Made by a program: the position numbers and the translations under genes. The notes under the pieces are model-generated. The model ran no database searches and was not told the origin of the DNA. It saw only the letters and a list, made by a program, of their open reading frames with translations. DNA of 37,818 bases from Gordonibacter sp036659115 (lineage in GTDB: Bacteria > Actinomycetota > Coriobacteriia > Coriobacteriales > Eggerthellaceae), in assembly GCF_036659115.1 (NCBI RefSeq), contig NZ_JAVXDF010000012.1; one strand, written 5' to 3'. Of the stretch, positions 1 through 7,691 are shown piece by piece (the stretch's first letter is position 1; each line of letters opens with the position of its first letter).

Positions 1-40
1 AAGGCGGAGGTCGCCGGTTCGAATCCGGTCGGGACTACCA
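1..40 (+). tRNA. tRNA, 3' part only (isotype not determinable)
   Basis: The window opens inside a tRNA gene. A T arm is visible (stem 13-17 with 25-29, loop TTCGAAT at 18-24). It is followed by the 3' acceptor strand CGGGACT (30-36), discriminator A (37) and an encoded CCA (38-40). Positions 3-7 are the 3' half of the anticodon stem and 8-12 a five-base variable loop. The anticodon lies just before the window, so the amino acid cannot be read. Confidence 0.93.
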
Positions 41-51
41 CAAAACTTGCA

Positions 52-79
52 GGTCGGGGCTGATGCCCCGGCCTTTTTT
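52..79 (+). terminator. Rho-independent terminator of the tRNA
   Basis: A nine-base-pair GC-rich stem (GGTCGGGGC with GCCCCGGCC, one G-U pair) closes a four-base loop. It is followed directly by a run of six T. It starts 11 bases after the CCA end, so it should end the tRNA transcript. Confidence 0.9.
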
Positions 80-147
80 GATATGTTGGGATATTTCATA
101 CCCTACCCAGCCTTATCAAGCCATCCTGCGTCGAAAGGACGAGTACG

Positions 148-1227
148 ATGGAATGCAACCAAACAAACAATACTCAACCACACGAGAGTTTCGCCTTGGA
201 TGCCTTCTCAGCAAAGCAAACCTGCCTTGCCGCGCCCTTCGGAGTACCCGTCGAGCTATTCCCCAACCTCTACATCGTACGGGTTCCGCTGCCGCACAAC
301 CCGTTGAAGGCCATCAACTCGTACTTCATCCTCGCCGAGGACAAGACGGTCATCATTGATGTCGGGTTCAATCATCCTGCCTGCGAAGAAGCGCTCGACC
401 AGGCACTCTCGGCACTCGGGCGTAGCTGGGAGGGTGTTGAGATCGTGCTTACGCACTCGCACCCCGACCATACGGGCAACCTCGACCGCATCTACCGCGA
501 CGGCATGCCGGTTTTCGCAAACCTCCATTCGTTCCAGGAGGTGGAGAACCTGCAGGACATGGAGGCGCACGTGTTCGGCCCGCTGCTCTTACAGGCCGCG
601 GCACCCCATCAAAGCGGTATCACCTTCAAGAAGGGCAAGCCACGTCTGCACGTGTCGGCGGAGCTGCTTCCCCTGAAGAACCAGCCCACGGTGGCATATC
701 TGCGTGAAGGCGACGAGTATCGGGCGGGCGACTACCTGTTTCGCATCGTAGAGACGCCAGGGCACGACCCGTGGCACATCTGTCTGTACGAGCCTGCCCG
801 CAAGATCATGATCGTGGGCGACCACGTGCTCGAGCGCATCACTCCCTCCGTCGCGTCGTGGTTCCCTGCCTACAACGCACTCGAAGAGTTCCTGGCGAGC
901 CTCGGCAAAATGCTCTCCTTCGACGTCGATTACGTGCTGCCCGCACACGGGGCCTTCTTCCAGGATCTCCAGGGTCGCGTTATGCAGCTTATCGAGCACC
1001 ACGAAGAGCGACTCAGCGAGATCTACGGCTTAGTTGCGAGCGGACACCATGACATTGTGGACATTTCGTCCCACGCGAAGTGGCGCTACGGCAATTGGCG
1101 CGAGTGGGAGTTGGACCAAAAGTATTTCTCCCTAGGCGAAACCATGGCACACTTGATCTACCTGGTATGCGAAGGTAAGCTGAAGCAAACCATCTGCGGG
1201 GACGATTACCGCTTCGAGCTGCCGTAA
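148..1227 (+). CDS. MBL-fold metallo-hydrolase
   Basis: Predicted soluble 359-residue metallo-beta-lactamase-fold hydrolase. The metal motif HSHPDH lies at residues 103-108 (His103, His105, Asp107, His108). It is followed by His206 in TPGH, Asp225 in GDH and His267 in PAHG, so a complete two-metal site is present. About 90 residues follow the last ligand, a C-terminal extension often seen in glyoxalase-II-like and RNase Z-like members. The ATG is preceded by GAAAGGA at a normal distance. The amidohydrolase gene starts 30 bases downstream on the same strand, so the two are probably co-transcribed. The substrate cannot be assigned; a hydrolase of a thioester, ester or lactone would fit the fold. 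Fold confidence is high, function is open. Confidence 0.93.
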   Translation: MECNQTNNTQPHESFALDAFSAKQTCLAAPFGVPVELFPNLYIVRVPLPHNPLKAINSYFILAEDKTVIIDVGFNHPACEEALDQALSALGRSWEGVEIVLTHSHPDHTGNLDRIYRDGMPVFANLHSFQEVENLQDMEAHVFGPLLLQAAAPHQSGITFKKGKPRLHVSAELLPLKNQPTVAYLREGDEYRAGDYLFRIVETPGHDPWHICLYEPARKIMIVGDHVLERITPSVASWFPAYNALEEFLASLGKMLSFDVDYVLPAHGAFFQDLQGRVMQLIEHHEERLSEIYGLVASGHHDIVDISSHAKWRYGNWREWELDQKYFSLGETMAHLIYLVCEGKLKQTICGDDYRFELP

Positions 1228-1257
1228 GTCCGCGCGCCAACCGAGAGGAGCATTCCC

Positions 1258-2901
1258 ATGCAGGTCGACCTGATCATCGAGAGCGAGCGGGTGTTCACGG
1301 GAACGAGCAGTTCGGCAACGCCGGGTGCAGTTGCCGTGTCGGGAGACCGCATCGTGGCCGCAGGACCACAGGACGACGTACGGGCCTTCGCAGCGCAGGC
1401 GAATACAGGAGTCGGCTCACCTGAGATCCGCAACTTCGGAGATGCGTTGGTCGTACCCGGCTTCCACGATTCGCACCTGCACTTCTTCCATTCGGCCGTG
1501 TATTCCTCGCCACTTGCCACGACGTTTTTGGGTGAAAACGAGGCTGACTGCGTGGCGCGCATGCAACGGCTCGCAGAGCGCCGGCCGAGCGGCTGGTTGC
1601 TGGCGCAGGGCTGGCGCGAGTACCGCTGGAACCCTCCCCTGCTGCCCTCGAAACACTCGCTGGATCAAGCGTTCCCCGACCGTCCCGTTGCCCTGTACTC
1701 GGGCGATGCCCACACGCTTTGGCTGAACTCGACCGCACTGAGCGAACTGGGCGTGCAGCGCGACAGCATCCCTCCGGCCGGAGGAGCATACGACCGCGAC
1801 GAGTTCGGCGAGCCGACCGGCATCGTACGCGAGTCCGCAGCCATGGAGCTTATGCCCAAGATCATGGGCGCCTTCACCGACGACGAGATAACACAAGCCT
1901 ATCGTGGCTTTTTGGCACGATTGGCGAAAAACGGCGTGACGAGCGTATGCGACTTGTCGCTCATGGCGAGCCCCGGCCTGGATTTCGTACGCGACGATGT
2001 ACATGCGGCACTGCTCGCTCGCGACGAGCTGACAGCACGCGTGCACTTGTTCCCCACCCTGACGGATGATCTGGGGCGGTTCGAGGGGATGCGCGAGCGG
2101 TATACGGAGCCGATGCTGCAGGCAGCAGGCTTCAAGCAGTTCTTCGACGGTGTTTCGAGCCAGCATACGGCCTGGTTGACCGAACCGTACACCAATGCAC
2201 GGTTCGCTGAGGACTGCGGACGACCCACGGTAAACGCCTCCGTTATGCGCACCTATGTGCTTGCGGCAGCCGAGAAGGGTTACCCCGTGCGCATCCACAC
2301 GATCGGCGACGCAGCAATACACGCGGCGCTCGACATCCTCGAGGAAGCACGTTGTCGCTTCGGGGCGCTTCCCAACGGACGACGCAACTGCCTCGAGCAT
2401 GGGGAGAACTTCCTACCGAGCGATCTGGGCCGATTGGCTGAGCTGCAGGTGGTGGCCGCCGTACAGCCGCCCCATATGACGCTTGACCCGGGCGGACCGG
2501 AGCGCGACCTGGGACCGGAGCGCACGACATATGCGTGGCCCCTGCGCACGCTGCTCGACAAGAGCACCGTGCTGGCTTTCGGCACCGACTCGCCCGTAGT
2601 CGATGTGAACTCGATGAACGTACTGTACAGCGCCGTGACACGACAGGACCCGACGACGCACGAACCCGCCGGCGGATGGCTACCGGACGAGCGCATCGGC
2701 ATGCCTGAAGCACTGCGCGCCTACACCCAGGGAAGCGCCGCGGCGGCAGGACGCCGACGCGAGTTAGGGACGCTCGCACCCGGCATGCTGGCCGACATCG
2801 CCGTGCTCGACCATGACCTTTTGACCTGCGCGGCCGAAGACATCCAGAAAACCCACGTGCTGGCCACGTTCACCGGCGGCGCATGCGTATTCGAGCGGTA
2901 A
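1258..2901 (+). CDS. Amidohydrolase family protein (YtcJ-like)
   Basis: A 547-residue metal-dependent amidohydrolase of the YtcJ/amidohydrolase-3 type, the usual length for that group. The N-terminal beta-sandwich strand ends in PGFHDSHLH, with His73 and His75 as the HxH metal pair. Further likely ligands are His347 (in RIHTIGD), His381 (in LEHG) and Asp444 (in FGTDSP). The C-terminal part closes the sandwich domain (LGTLAPGMLADIAVLD). The start follows a strong GAGAGGAG ribosome site and lies 30 bases after the MBL-fold gene. Members are predicted to hydrolyse C-N bonds of amide or exo-enamine substrates. Pairing with an MBL-fold hydrolase suggests a small catabolic unit, but the substrate is unknown. 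Confidence 0.94.
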   Translation: MQVDLIIESERVFTGTSSSATPGAVAVSGDRIVAAGPQDDVRAFAAQANTGVGSPEIRNFGDALVVPGFHDSHLHFFHSAVYSSPLATTFLGENEADCVARMQRLAERRPSGWLLAQGWREYRWNPPLLPSKHSLDQAFPDRPVALYSGDAHTLWLNSTALSELGVQRDSIPPAGGAYDRDEFGEPTGIVRESAAMELMPKIMGAFTDDEITQAYRGFLARLAKNGVTSVCDLSLMASPGLDFVRDDVHAALLARDELTARVHLFPTLTDDLGRFEGMRERYTEPMLQAAGFKQFFDGVSSQHTAWLTEPYTNARFAEDCGRPTVNASVMRTYVLAAAEKGYPVRIHTIGDAAIHAALDILEEARCRFGALPNGRRNCLEHGENFLPSDLGRLAELQVVAAVQPPHMTLDPGGPERDLGPERTTYAWPLRTLLDKSTVLAFGTDSPVVDVNSMNVLYSAVTRQDPTTHEPAGGWLPDERIGMPEALRAYTQGSAAAAGRRRELGTLAPGMLADIAVLDHDLLTCAAEDIQKTHVLATFTGGACVFER

Positions 2902-2914
2902 GGAAGCCACGTTT

Positions 2915-2955
2915 GGTGCAGTCCTGTATGCACACAACGCAAACAGGACTGCACC
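2915..2955. repeat. 13-bp perfect inverted repeat between convergent genes
   Basis: The arm GGTGCAGTCCTGT (2915-2927) and its exact complement (2943-2955) enclose a 15-base loop. It sits 14 bases after the amidohydrolase stop and between two convergent transcripts (amidohydrolase plus, thiD minus). A bidirectional transcription end is therefore likely. No T run follows on either side, so it is not a textbook intrinsic terminator. Confidence 0.6.
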
Positions 2956-3010
2956 GTCTGGCGTAGCAAGACCGCGCGTGGCACCGTAGGCCGAACAGCT
3001 CCGGCGCACG

Positions 3011-3924
3011 TCAAACCGACGAAGCCCCCCGCTGCCACNNNNNNNNNNNNNNNNNNNNNNNNNNNNNNNNNNNNNNNNNNNNNNNNNNNNNNNNNNNNNN
3101 NNNNNNNNNNNNNNNNNNNNNNNNNNNNNNNNNNNNNNAGCCCCCCGCTGCCACTTATGGTCGAGGGGGCCGTTGCCGCGGCCCAGATCGAGACCGGATT
3201 CGAGAGCGCCGGTGACGAAGTCTTTGGCACGACGCACCGAGGTGGAGATGTCGCAGCCCTCGGCCAGACCGCAGGCGATGGCCGAGGACAGGGTGCAGCC
3301 GGTCCCATGGGTGTTGAGGGTGGCGATGCGCCTAGCGCGCAGCCAAACGGTGATGCCGCTTGGGGCGACGAGCACATCATCAGCCGCATCCTCACGGTGC
3401 CCTCCTTTTACCAACACGACACCCTTGTTCGGAGCAGCAAGGTAGCGCGCGGCACGTTCCATGTCGTCTTCGCTCTCGACAGGAAACCCGCAAAGCACCG
3501 CCGCCTCCGGCATGTTAGGCGTGACGACGTCGGCCAAGGGAAGAAGGCGCTCCACCAACGCCCCCCTCGCATCGTCGCCGATAAGGCGCGAGCCGCTGGT
3601 GGATACCATGACCGGGTCGACCACGATATTGCGTGCGTGGTGATATTCGAGGCGCGCGGCAATGGCCTCGATGATGGCAGCGGACGAGACCATGCCGATC
3701 TTCACCGCAGCGGGACGGATGTCTTCGAACACGGCATCGATCTGGGCGGCCACGAAGTCCGGCTCGATATCCACGACGCCGAAGACCCCCGTGGTGTTCT
3801 GGGCCGTCAGCGCCGTAATTGCCGTTTCGGCGAACAAGCCGTACGCCTCGATCGTCTTGATGTCGGCCTGGATGCCAGCTCCGCCGCTCGAGTCCGACCC
3901 TGCAATGCTGAGCACTGCTTTCAT
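3011..3924 (-). CDS. thiD: Hydroxymethylpyrimidine/phosphomethylpyrimidine kinase (ThiD), interrupted by assembly gap
   Basis: Phosphorylates HMP and HMP-P to HMP-PP for thiamine synthesis. The N terminus has the family signature SIAGSDSSGGAGIQAD (residues 6-21). Later segments include VVDPVMVSTSG (101-111), the anion-hole motif HGTGCTLSSAIA (206-217) and the terminal GNGPLDH. The first 262 codons are intact to the gap edge. If the 16-bp duplicated edges are merged, the frame continues for three residues (SSV) to a TGA at 3011, giving 265 residues, a normal length. The ATG at 3924 overlaps the thiE stop in an ATGA arrangement with GAAGGAAGG upstream, so translation is coupled. An upstream in-frame start at 3948 is possible but lies in thiE and precedes the conserved N terminus. 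It is the last gene of the thiC operon. Confidence 0.92.
3023..3154. other. Assembly gap of 100 N flanked by an exact 16-bp duplication
   Basis: Positions 3039-3138 are exactly 100 N, the conventional length for a gap of unknown size. The 16 bases touching its left edge (3023-3038, AGCCCCCCGCTGCCAC) are repeated exactly at its right edge (3139-3154). Removing one copy and the N run joins thiD in frame to a TGA at 3011-3013. The two contigs therefore probably overlap here and little or nothing is missing. Confidence 0.9.
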
Positions 3925-4589
3925 ACCCCGCCTTCCTTCTTCAGGCAAAGCGTCTCTTCCACGATCGCCTTCAGCTCGCGCGTGGCCGCCTCTATGTCCT
4001 CGGCGGCGAAAAGAGCGGACACCACGGCAACGCCGTCGACGCCGGTGCCGGCAAGAAGAGGAATGGTCTCGGCATTCAATCCACCGATGGCTACCACCGG
4101 GATGCTCACCGACTCGCAGATAGTGCGCAGCTCATCAGGTGTCAGAATACCGGCCTCGGGCTTCGTCGCCGTACTCGCCAATGCCCCCACGCCAATATAG
4201 TCGGCACCTGCCGCTTCGGCTGCTTGAGCTTCGGCAACACTCGCAGCCGAAACGCCCACCAGGGCATCGGGGCCCAGTACGGCGCGCGCTTCGGCACAGG
4301 CCGTGTCGCTCTGGCCGATATGCACGCCATCGGCTCCGCTGATCCGAGCCGCCTCAACATCGTCGTCGACGACGATGGGCACCCCTGCCGCGCGACAGAG
4401 CGGCACCAGCGTGCAAGCACGGAGCACCACCTCGGCGGGCGGTGCGTCCTTCTCGCGCAGCTGCACGAACGTCGCACCGCCGCGCAAGGTATCCTCAACG
4501 CAGGCGGCCAGCGTGCGGCCGTCCAACCAAGCACGGTCGGTCACCGCATACAGCTCCAAGGCGCGCTTGAGTTCTTCCCGATCAAACAT
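3921..4589 (-). CDS. thiE: Thiamine-phosphate synthase (ThiE)
   Basis: A 222-residue TIM-barrel enzyme that joins HMP-PP and thiazole phosphate to give thiamine monophosphate. Family motifs are clear: LYAVTDR near the N terminus, FVQLREKD for pyrophosphate/Mg binding, VPIVVDDD, GADGVHIGQSD, DYIGVGALASTATK and IPVVAIGGLN. Length is typical. The ATG begins three bases after the thiM stop, and the stop overlaps the thiD start by four bases. It therefore belongs to the riboswitch-controlled thiC-thiM-thiE-thiD unit. Confidence 0.96.
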   Translation of the reverse strand: MFDREELKRALELYAVTDRAWLDGRTLAACVEDTLRGGATFVQLREKDAPPAEVVLRACTLVPLCRAAGVPIVVDDDVEAARISGADGVHIGQSDTACAEARAVLGPDALVGVSAASVAEAQAAEAAGADYIGVGALASTATKPEAGILTPDELRTICESVSIPVVAIGGLNAETIPLLAGTGVDGVAVVSALFAAEDIEAATRELKAIVEETLCLKKEGGV

Positions 4590-4592
4590 AAC

Positions 4593-5429
4593 CTATCCGA
4601 TCTCTTCGACTTTGGCACCTGCATCAAGGGCGGCACCGTCCATGCGGGTGAGGGCATCTAGCACATAGGTGCGAAACGATCCCGTACCGTCCATGCCACC
4701 CATGCGATCGGCTGCGATCTGGCCCGCCAACCCCAGAGCAGCCACAGAAGCGACCGTCGCCTCGAGCAGACGACCAGGGTTCGCAACCGCAAAGGCCCCG
4801 CTCAAACACGTAAGCATGCACCCCGCCCCGGTGATCTTACCCATGAGGGGAACGCCGTTGCGCACAGCAAACGCCCGCTTGGAATCGGCGACGACATCGA
4901 TCGCCCCCGTGATCGCCACCACCGTACCCCAGCGTGCGGCCAGCTCGCGCGCGAACGCCGCGTTTTCTGCCAGGTTCTGTTCGGTCACCGCATCATCCGG
5001 GTTCGCATCCACCCCGCGGGTGGATGCGGCAGCACCCGCAAGCGAGCGCACCTCGGATTTGTTGCCGCGGACAATGCGCACGTCCAGCTTGCCTAACAGC
5101 CCCTCGGCCGTAGCGGTACGCAGCTTCGAGGCACCGGCACCTACCGGATCCAACACGATGGGGTGACCCAGCTCACCGGCTCGCTTCCCTGCCGCATACA
5201 TACCCTCGATGGTGCGCTCACTCAGCGTGCCGATGTTCAGCACCAGACCGCCGCAGATCGACGTGATGTCAACCACGTCGGCCGGCTCGTCGCTCATAAT
5301 GGGGCTGGCTCCGATGGCCAAAAGCGCGTTCGCGCAGTCGTTCGCTGTCACATAGTTCGTGACGCAGTGCACGAGCGGCACCGACGCGCGCACGTTGTCC
5401 AGCGCGTTCTTCAAGGCAAACGGTTCCAT
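4593..5429 (-). CDS. thiM: Hydroxyethylthiazole kinase (ThiM)
   Basis: A 278-residue ribokinase-fold kinase that phosphorylates 5-(2-hydroxyethyl)-4-methylthiazole, the salvage route to the thiazole half of thiamine. Visible motifs are PLVHCVTNYVTANDCANALLA at the N terminus, SPIMSDEP, NIGTL, PIVLDPVGAGAS, and the catalytic GKITGAGCMLT near the C terminus. The start lies four bases after the thiC stop, and the stop lies three bases before the thiE start. Together with ThiC and ThiE it gives a pathway using de novo pyrimidine and salvaged thiazole. Confidence 0.96.
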   Translation of the reverse strand: MEPFALKNALDNVRASVPLVHCVTNYVTANDCANALLAIGASPIMSDEPADVVDITSICGGLVLNIGTLSERTIEGMYAAGKRAGELGHPIVLDPVGAGASKLRTATAEGLLGKLDVRIVRGNKSEVRSLAGAAASTRGVDANPDDAVTEQNLAENAAFARELAARWGTVVAITGAIDVVADSKRAFAVRNGVPLMGKITGAGCMLTCLSGAFAVANPGRLLEATVASVAALGLAGQIAADRMGGMDGTGSFRTYVLDALTRMDGAALDAGAKVEEIG

Positions 5430-5433
5430 GGAG

Positions 5434-6765
5434 CTACTCCTTCCCCAGGTCGACCGTTAAGCCGTCCATGATGTTGCTGACGGTGCGCATGGCGCACATC
5501 TCGCCGCACATGGTGCAGGTACCGTCCGTGGAGGGTGGCGCGCTCTCGAAGTAGCGGCGCGGGCGCACCGGGTCGATAGCCAGGTCGAACATCTCTTCCC
5601 AGGCCACGCGGCGGCGAGCATCGCTCATGCGGTTGTCGATGTCGCGCGCACCCGGCACGCCTTTGGCGATGTCGGCGGCATGCGCGGCGATCTTCGTGGC
5701 CACCAAACCTTCGCGCACGTCGTCGACGTCAGGCAGGCGCAGATGCTCAGCCGGCGTCACGTAGCACAAAAAGTCGGCACCCGAGGCAGCCGCCACCGCC
5801 CCGCCGATAGCGGCCGTGATATGGTCGTAGCCTGGCGCGATATCGGTGACCAGCGGACCGAGCACGTAGAAGGGCGCATCGTGGCACAAACGCTTCTCCA
5901 GCTTCATGTTCGCGGCGATCTCGTCGAGCGCCATGTGCCCCGGACCCTCGACCATCACCTGCACACCCGCATCCCACGCGCGCTGCGTCAGCTTCCCGAT
6001 CTCGATGAGCTCGGCGATCTGCCCCGCGTCGCTGGCATCGAAGGTGCTCCCCGGCCGCATGGCGTCCCCTATGCTGATGGTGACGTCGTACTCGTGCAGG
6101 ATATCCAGCACCTGGTCGTAGTACTCGAAAAACGGGTTCTCGTTGCCGGTGGCCTCCATCCAGGCGAACAAGAGCGATCCGCCGCGACTGACGATATTGG
6201 TGAGGCGGCCCGTCTCGCGAAACGTCTCGATAGTGCGCCGGTTCATGCCGGCGTGGATGGTGACGAAGTCCACACCGTCCTCGGCATGCGCGCGCACCAC
6301 GGCCAGGAAGTCTTGGGGCTTGATATCCACCAGTGGCATGTTCAAATGCCCGATCGCGTCGTACATCGGCACCGTGCCGATCATGGCCGGAGCCTTCTCT
6401 ACCAGCCGGGTGCGAAAGCCCTGCGTCTTGCCGCTGTTCGACAGATCCATGATAGCCTCGGCACCCAGCTCAAGTGCCACAGCGACCTTCTTCCACTCCT
6501 CGACTTCGTCGGCAACGTCGCCGGAGATGCCTAGGTTCACGTTCACTTTCGTCCGCAACCCGCCGCCGATGCCCTCGGGAGAGAGCGAAGCATGGCGGAT
6601 GTTCGCGGGGATGGCGATGCGCCCGGCAGCCACGCCCTCGCGGACGAACTCGGGGTCACGACCTTCTTTGGCTGCGACGATTTCCATTTCGCTGGTGACG
6701 ATGCCCGCGCGTGCGCGATCGATTTGCGTGATCGGCGAGGCAGGCGTGCAGTGCGACTGCGTCAT
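5434..6765 (-). CDS. thiC: Phosphomethylpyrimidine synthase (ThiC)
   Basis: Radical SAM enzyme that converts aminoimidazole ribotide to HMP-P, the first committed step of the pyrimidine branch. At 443 residues it is the short form, lacking the long N-terminal region of the E. coli type. Core motifs include IPANIRH, VNVNLGISGD, MYDAIGH, DFVTIHAG, SRGGS, SIGDAMRPG, MVEGPGH, APFYVLGPLVTDIAPGYDH and FLCYVTPAEHL. The C-terminal [4Fe-4S] site is CTMCGEMC (Cys417, Cys420, Cys424), a C-x2-C-x3-C spacing rather than the C-x2-C-x4-C of many bacterial enzymes. The ATG at 6765 follows AAGGGAG and lies just after a TPP riboswitch. The open frame to 6921 runs through riboswitch sequence and is not coding. 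Confidence 0.96.
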   Translation of the reverse strand: MTQSHCTPASPITQIDRARAGIVTSEMEIVAAKEGRDPEFVREGVAAGRIAIPANIRHASLSPEGIGGGLRTKVNVNLGISGDVADEVEEWKKVAVALELGAEAIMDLSNSGKTQGFRTRLVEKAPAMIGTVPMYDAIGHLNMPLVDIKPQDFLAVVRAHAEDGVDFVTIHAGMNRRTIETFRETGRLTNIVSRGGSLLFAWMEATGNENPFFEYYDQVLDILHEYDVTISIGDAMRPGSTFDASDAGQIAELIEIGKLTQRAWDAGVQVMVEGPGHMALDEIAANMKLEKRLCHDAPFYVLGPLVTDIAPGYDHITAAIGGAVAAASGADFLCYVTPAEHLRLPDVDDVREGLVATKIAAHAADIAKGVPGARDIDNRMSDARRRVAWEEMFDLAIDPVRPRRYFESAPPSTDGTCTMCGEMCAMRTVSNIMDGLTVDLGKE

Positions 6766-6774
6766 GAGACTCCC

Positions 6775-6873
6775 TTCGTTGGCATTACCCATACAGGTTC
6801 GTCGGGTCGAAGCGTGGTATCGGCGCTTCCTCTCAGCCTGCCCGGCCGCATGGCGGCTGCAAGCTCCCCGGTA
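6775..6873 (-). promoter_or_regulatory. TPP riboswitch (THI box) upstream of thiC
   Basis: On the minus strand the conserved thi-box elements occur in order: GGGGAGC near 6870, a variable hairpin, GCTGAGAGG near 6836, ACCCG followed by GAACCTG near 6800, and GGGTAATGCCAACG near 6780. It ends about ten bases before the thiC ATG and its 3' strand runs straight into the ribosome site AAGGGAG. No terminator hairpin with a T run separates aptamer and start. Control is therefore probably translational: TPP binding should hide the ribosome site and lower ThiC-ThiM-ThiE-ThiD synthesis. Confidence 0.94.
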
Positions 6874-6907
6874 TGTAGCGACCGGCCTGCAAGCCAGTCT
6901 GTCCGCT

Positions 6908-6936
6908 ATTATAAAGATCAAGTGGCCTCATCGCAC
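6908..6936 (-). promoter_or_regulatory. Probable promoter of the thiC operon
   Basis: A perfect -10 box TATAAT (minus strand, 6908-6913) lies about 35 bases upstream of the riboswitch. This puts the expected start near 6901. No good -35 is seen at the proper distance (GTGCGA at 17 bases). The site is between the thiN stop and the aptamer, so thiC has its own transcript start. Confidence 0.55.
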
Positions 6937-6942
6937 ATACGG

Positions 6943-7572
6943 TTAGGCAAGCGGATGAAAGATGTAGAGCGTCCCCTCTTCTACCGCAATGCGAGCAGGT
7001 TCTCCGATGAGCTCGTTGGAGACGCCGCGGGAGGTGCGGTTCGTAAGGTCCTCGTCGTTCAGCGCGTAAGCGAGGCCCGTTTCGATGACGCCGCGGGCGC
7101 AATCGCTTGCGGAAAACACCGAAACCGTGCCGGCCTCGACATCGGGCAGGTCGAGCACGTCGGGCCCGGTGAGCAAGCGCACGGCATACGTATCGCCCAC
7201 AGCAGTGACGTAGTGCCCCTGCTCGGAGAACTTCGCGAACAGCTGCAGGTTCGCCAGCGTGTGATCCAGCCTGCCGCCCAACGCACCGTACACGACAAGC
7301 TCGTCATGGTCCCAAGCTACCGCCTTCTCCAACGCCAGCTCCATGTCGCTTTTGTCCTTCTTCACCGGAAAGCGGGACACGCGACGGCATTTTGGCACGT
7401 AGCCGAGCGAGTCGAAGTCGCCCACCGCCATGTCAGGCACCACGTCAAGGGCCTCCAAGCAGGCGAAGCCCGCATCGACGGCTATGACGAAATCGAAATC
7501 GCCCGCCATGCGACGTGCCTGGAAATCCTCGGCGTTGAAATCGATCGCCGCAACGAGTGCGCAGGTGGCCAT
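6943..7572 (-). CDS. thiN: Thiamine diphosphokinase (ThiN/Tnr3 type)
   Basis: Transfers pyrophosphate from ATP to thiamine to form TPP. The catalytic-domain motifs are all present: FDFVIAVDAG, PDMAVGDFDSLG, FPVKKDKSDMELAL, YGALGGRLDHTLAN near mid-protein, and a C-terminal thiamine-binding beta sandwich ending FHPLA. The ATG at 7572 is preferred (209 residues) because AAAGGAGG sits ten bases before it; the ATG at 7581 lies one base from that ribosome site. It is on the same strand as the thiC operon and lies upstream of it, with its own leader containing a strong hairpin (7597-7628). In organisms taking up thiamine rather than its phosphate this enzyme supplies the cofactor. Confidence 0.95.
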   Translation of the reverse strand: MATCALVAAIDFNAEDFQARRMAGDFDFVIAVDAGFACLEALDVVPDMAVGDFDSLGYVPKCRRVSRFPVKKDKSDMELALEKAVAWDHDELVVYGALGGRLDHTLANLQLFAKFSEQGHYVTAVGDTYAVRLLTGPDVLDLPDVEAGTVSVFSASDCARGVIETGLAYALNDEDLTNRTSRGVSNELIGEPARIAVEEGTLYIFHPLA

Positions 7573-7596
7573 CCGTCTCATCCCTCCTTTTGGTGC

Positions 7597-7628
7597 GCAG
7601 GAAGCCGGGGGGTGCCTCGGCTTCCTGC
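7597..7628 (-). promoter_or_regulatory. 11-bp hairpin in the thiN leader
   Basis: GCAGGAAGCCG (7597-7607) pairs perfectly with CGGCTTCCTGC (7618-7628) around a ten-base loop. It ends about ten bases before the thiN ribosome site, between divergent thiN and rnpB. No T run follows in the thiN direction. It could affect thiN mRNA stability or translation; no riboswitch consensus was recognised. Confidence 0.4.
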
Positions 7629-7675
7629 GATTTTCACGCGGCTTTGCGTTTCGCGTCCGCGTGTCAGGTTCGATT

Positions 7676-7684
7676 TGCTAGAAT
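7676..7684 (+). promoter_or_regulatory. Extended -10 promoter of rnpB
   Basis: TGCTAGAAT is an extended -10 element (TGN followed by TAGAAT at 7679-7684). It ends seven bases before the first base of the RNase P RNA P1 stem, as expected for a start there. The region 17 bases upstream has no clear -35 hexamer, which fits an extended -10 promoter. Confidence 0.6.
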
Positions 7685-7691
7685 ACCATAC

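Noticed and set aside
1417..2400. A 327-residue frame opposite the amidohydrolase
   Set aside because: Antisense shadow of a clearly conserved enzyme, caused by high GC.
2915..2955. Calling the 13-bp inverted repeat an intrinsic terminator
   Set aside because: No T run on either side; kept as an inverted repeat with only a possible role in termination.
2764..3948. A 394-residue minus-strand frame that extends ThiD through the N run
   Set aside because: The part left of the gap is in a different frame created by the arbitrary gap length. Merging the duplicated edges gives an early, natural ThiD stop instead.
6766..6921. A 52-residue N-terminal extension of ThiC
   Set aside because: It translates the TPP riboswitch; the ribosome site and conserved N terminus support the ATG at 6765.
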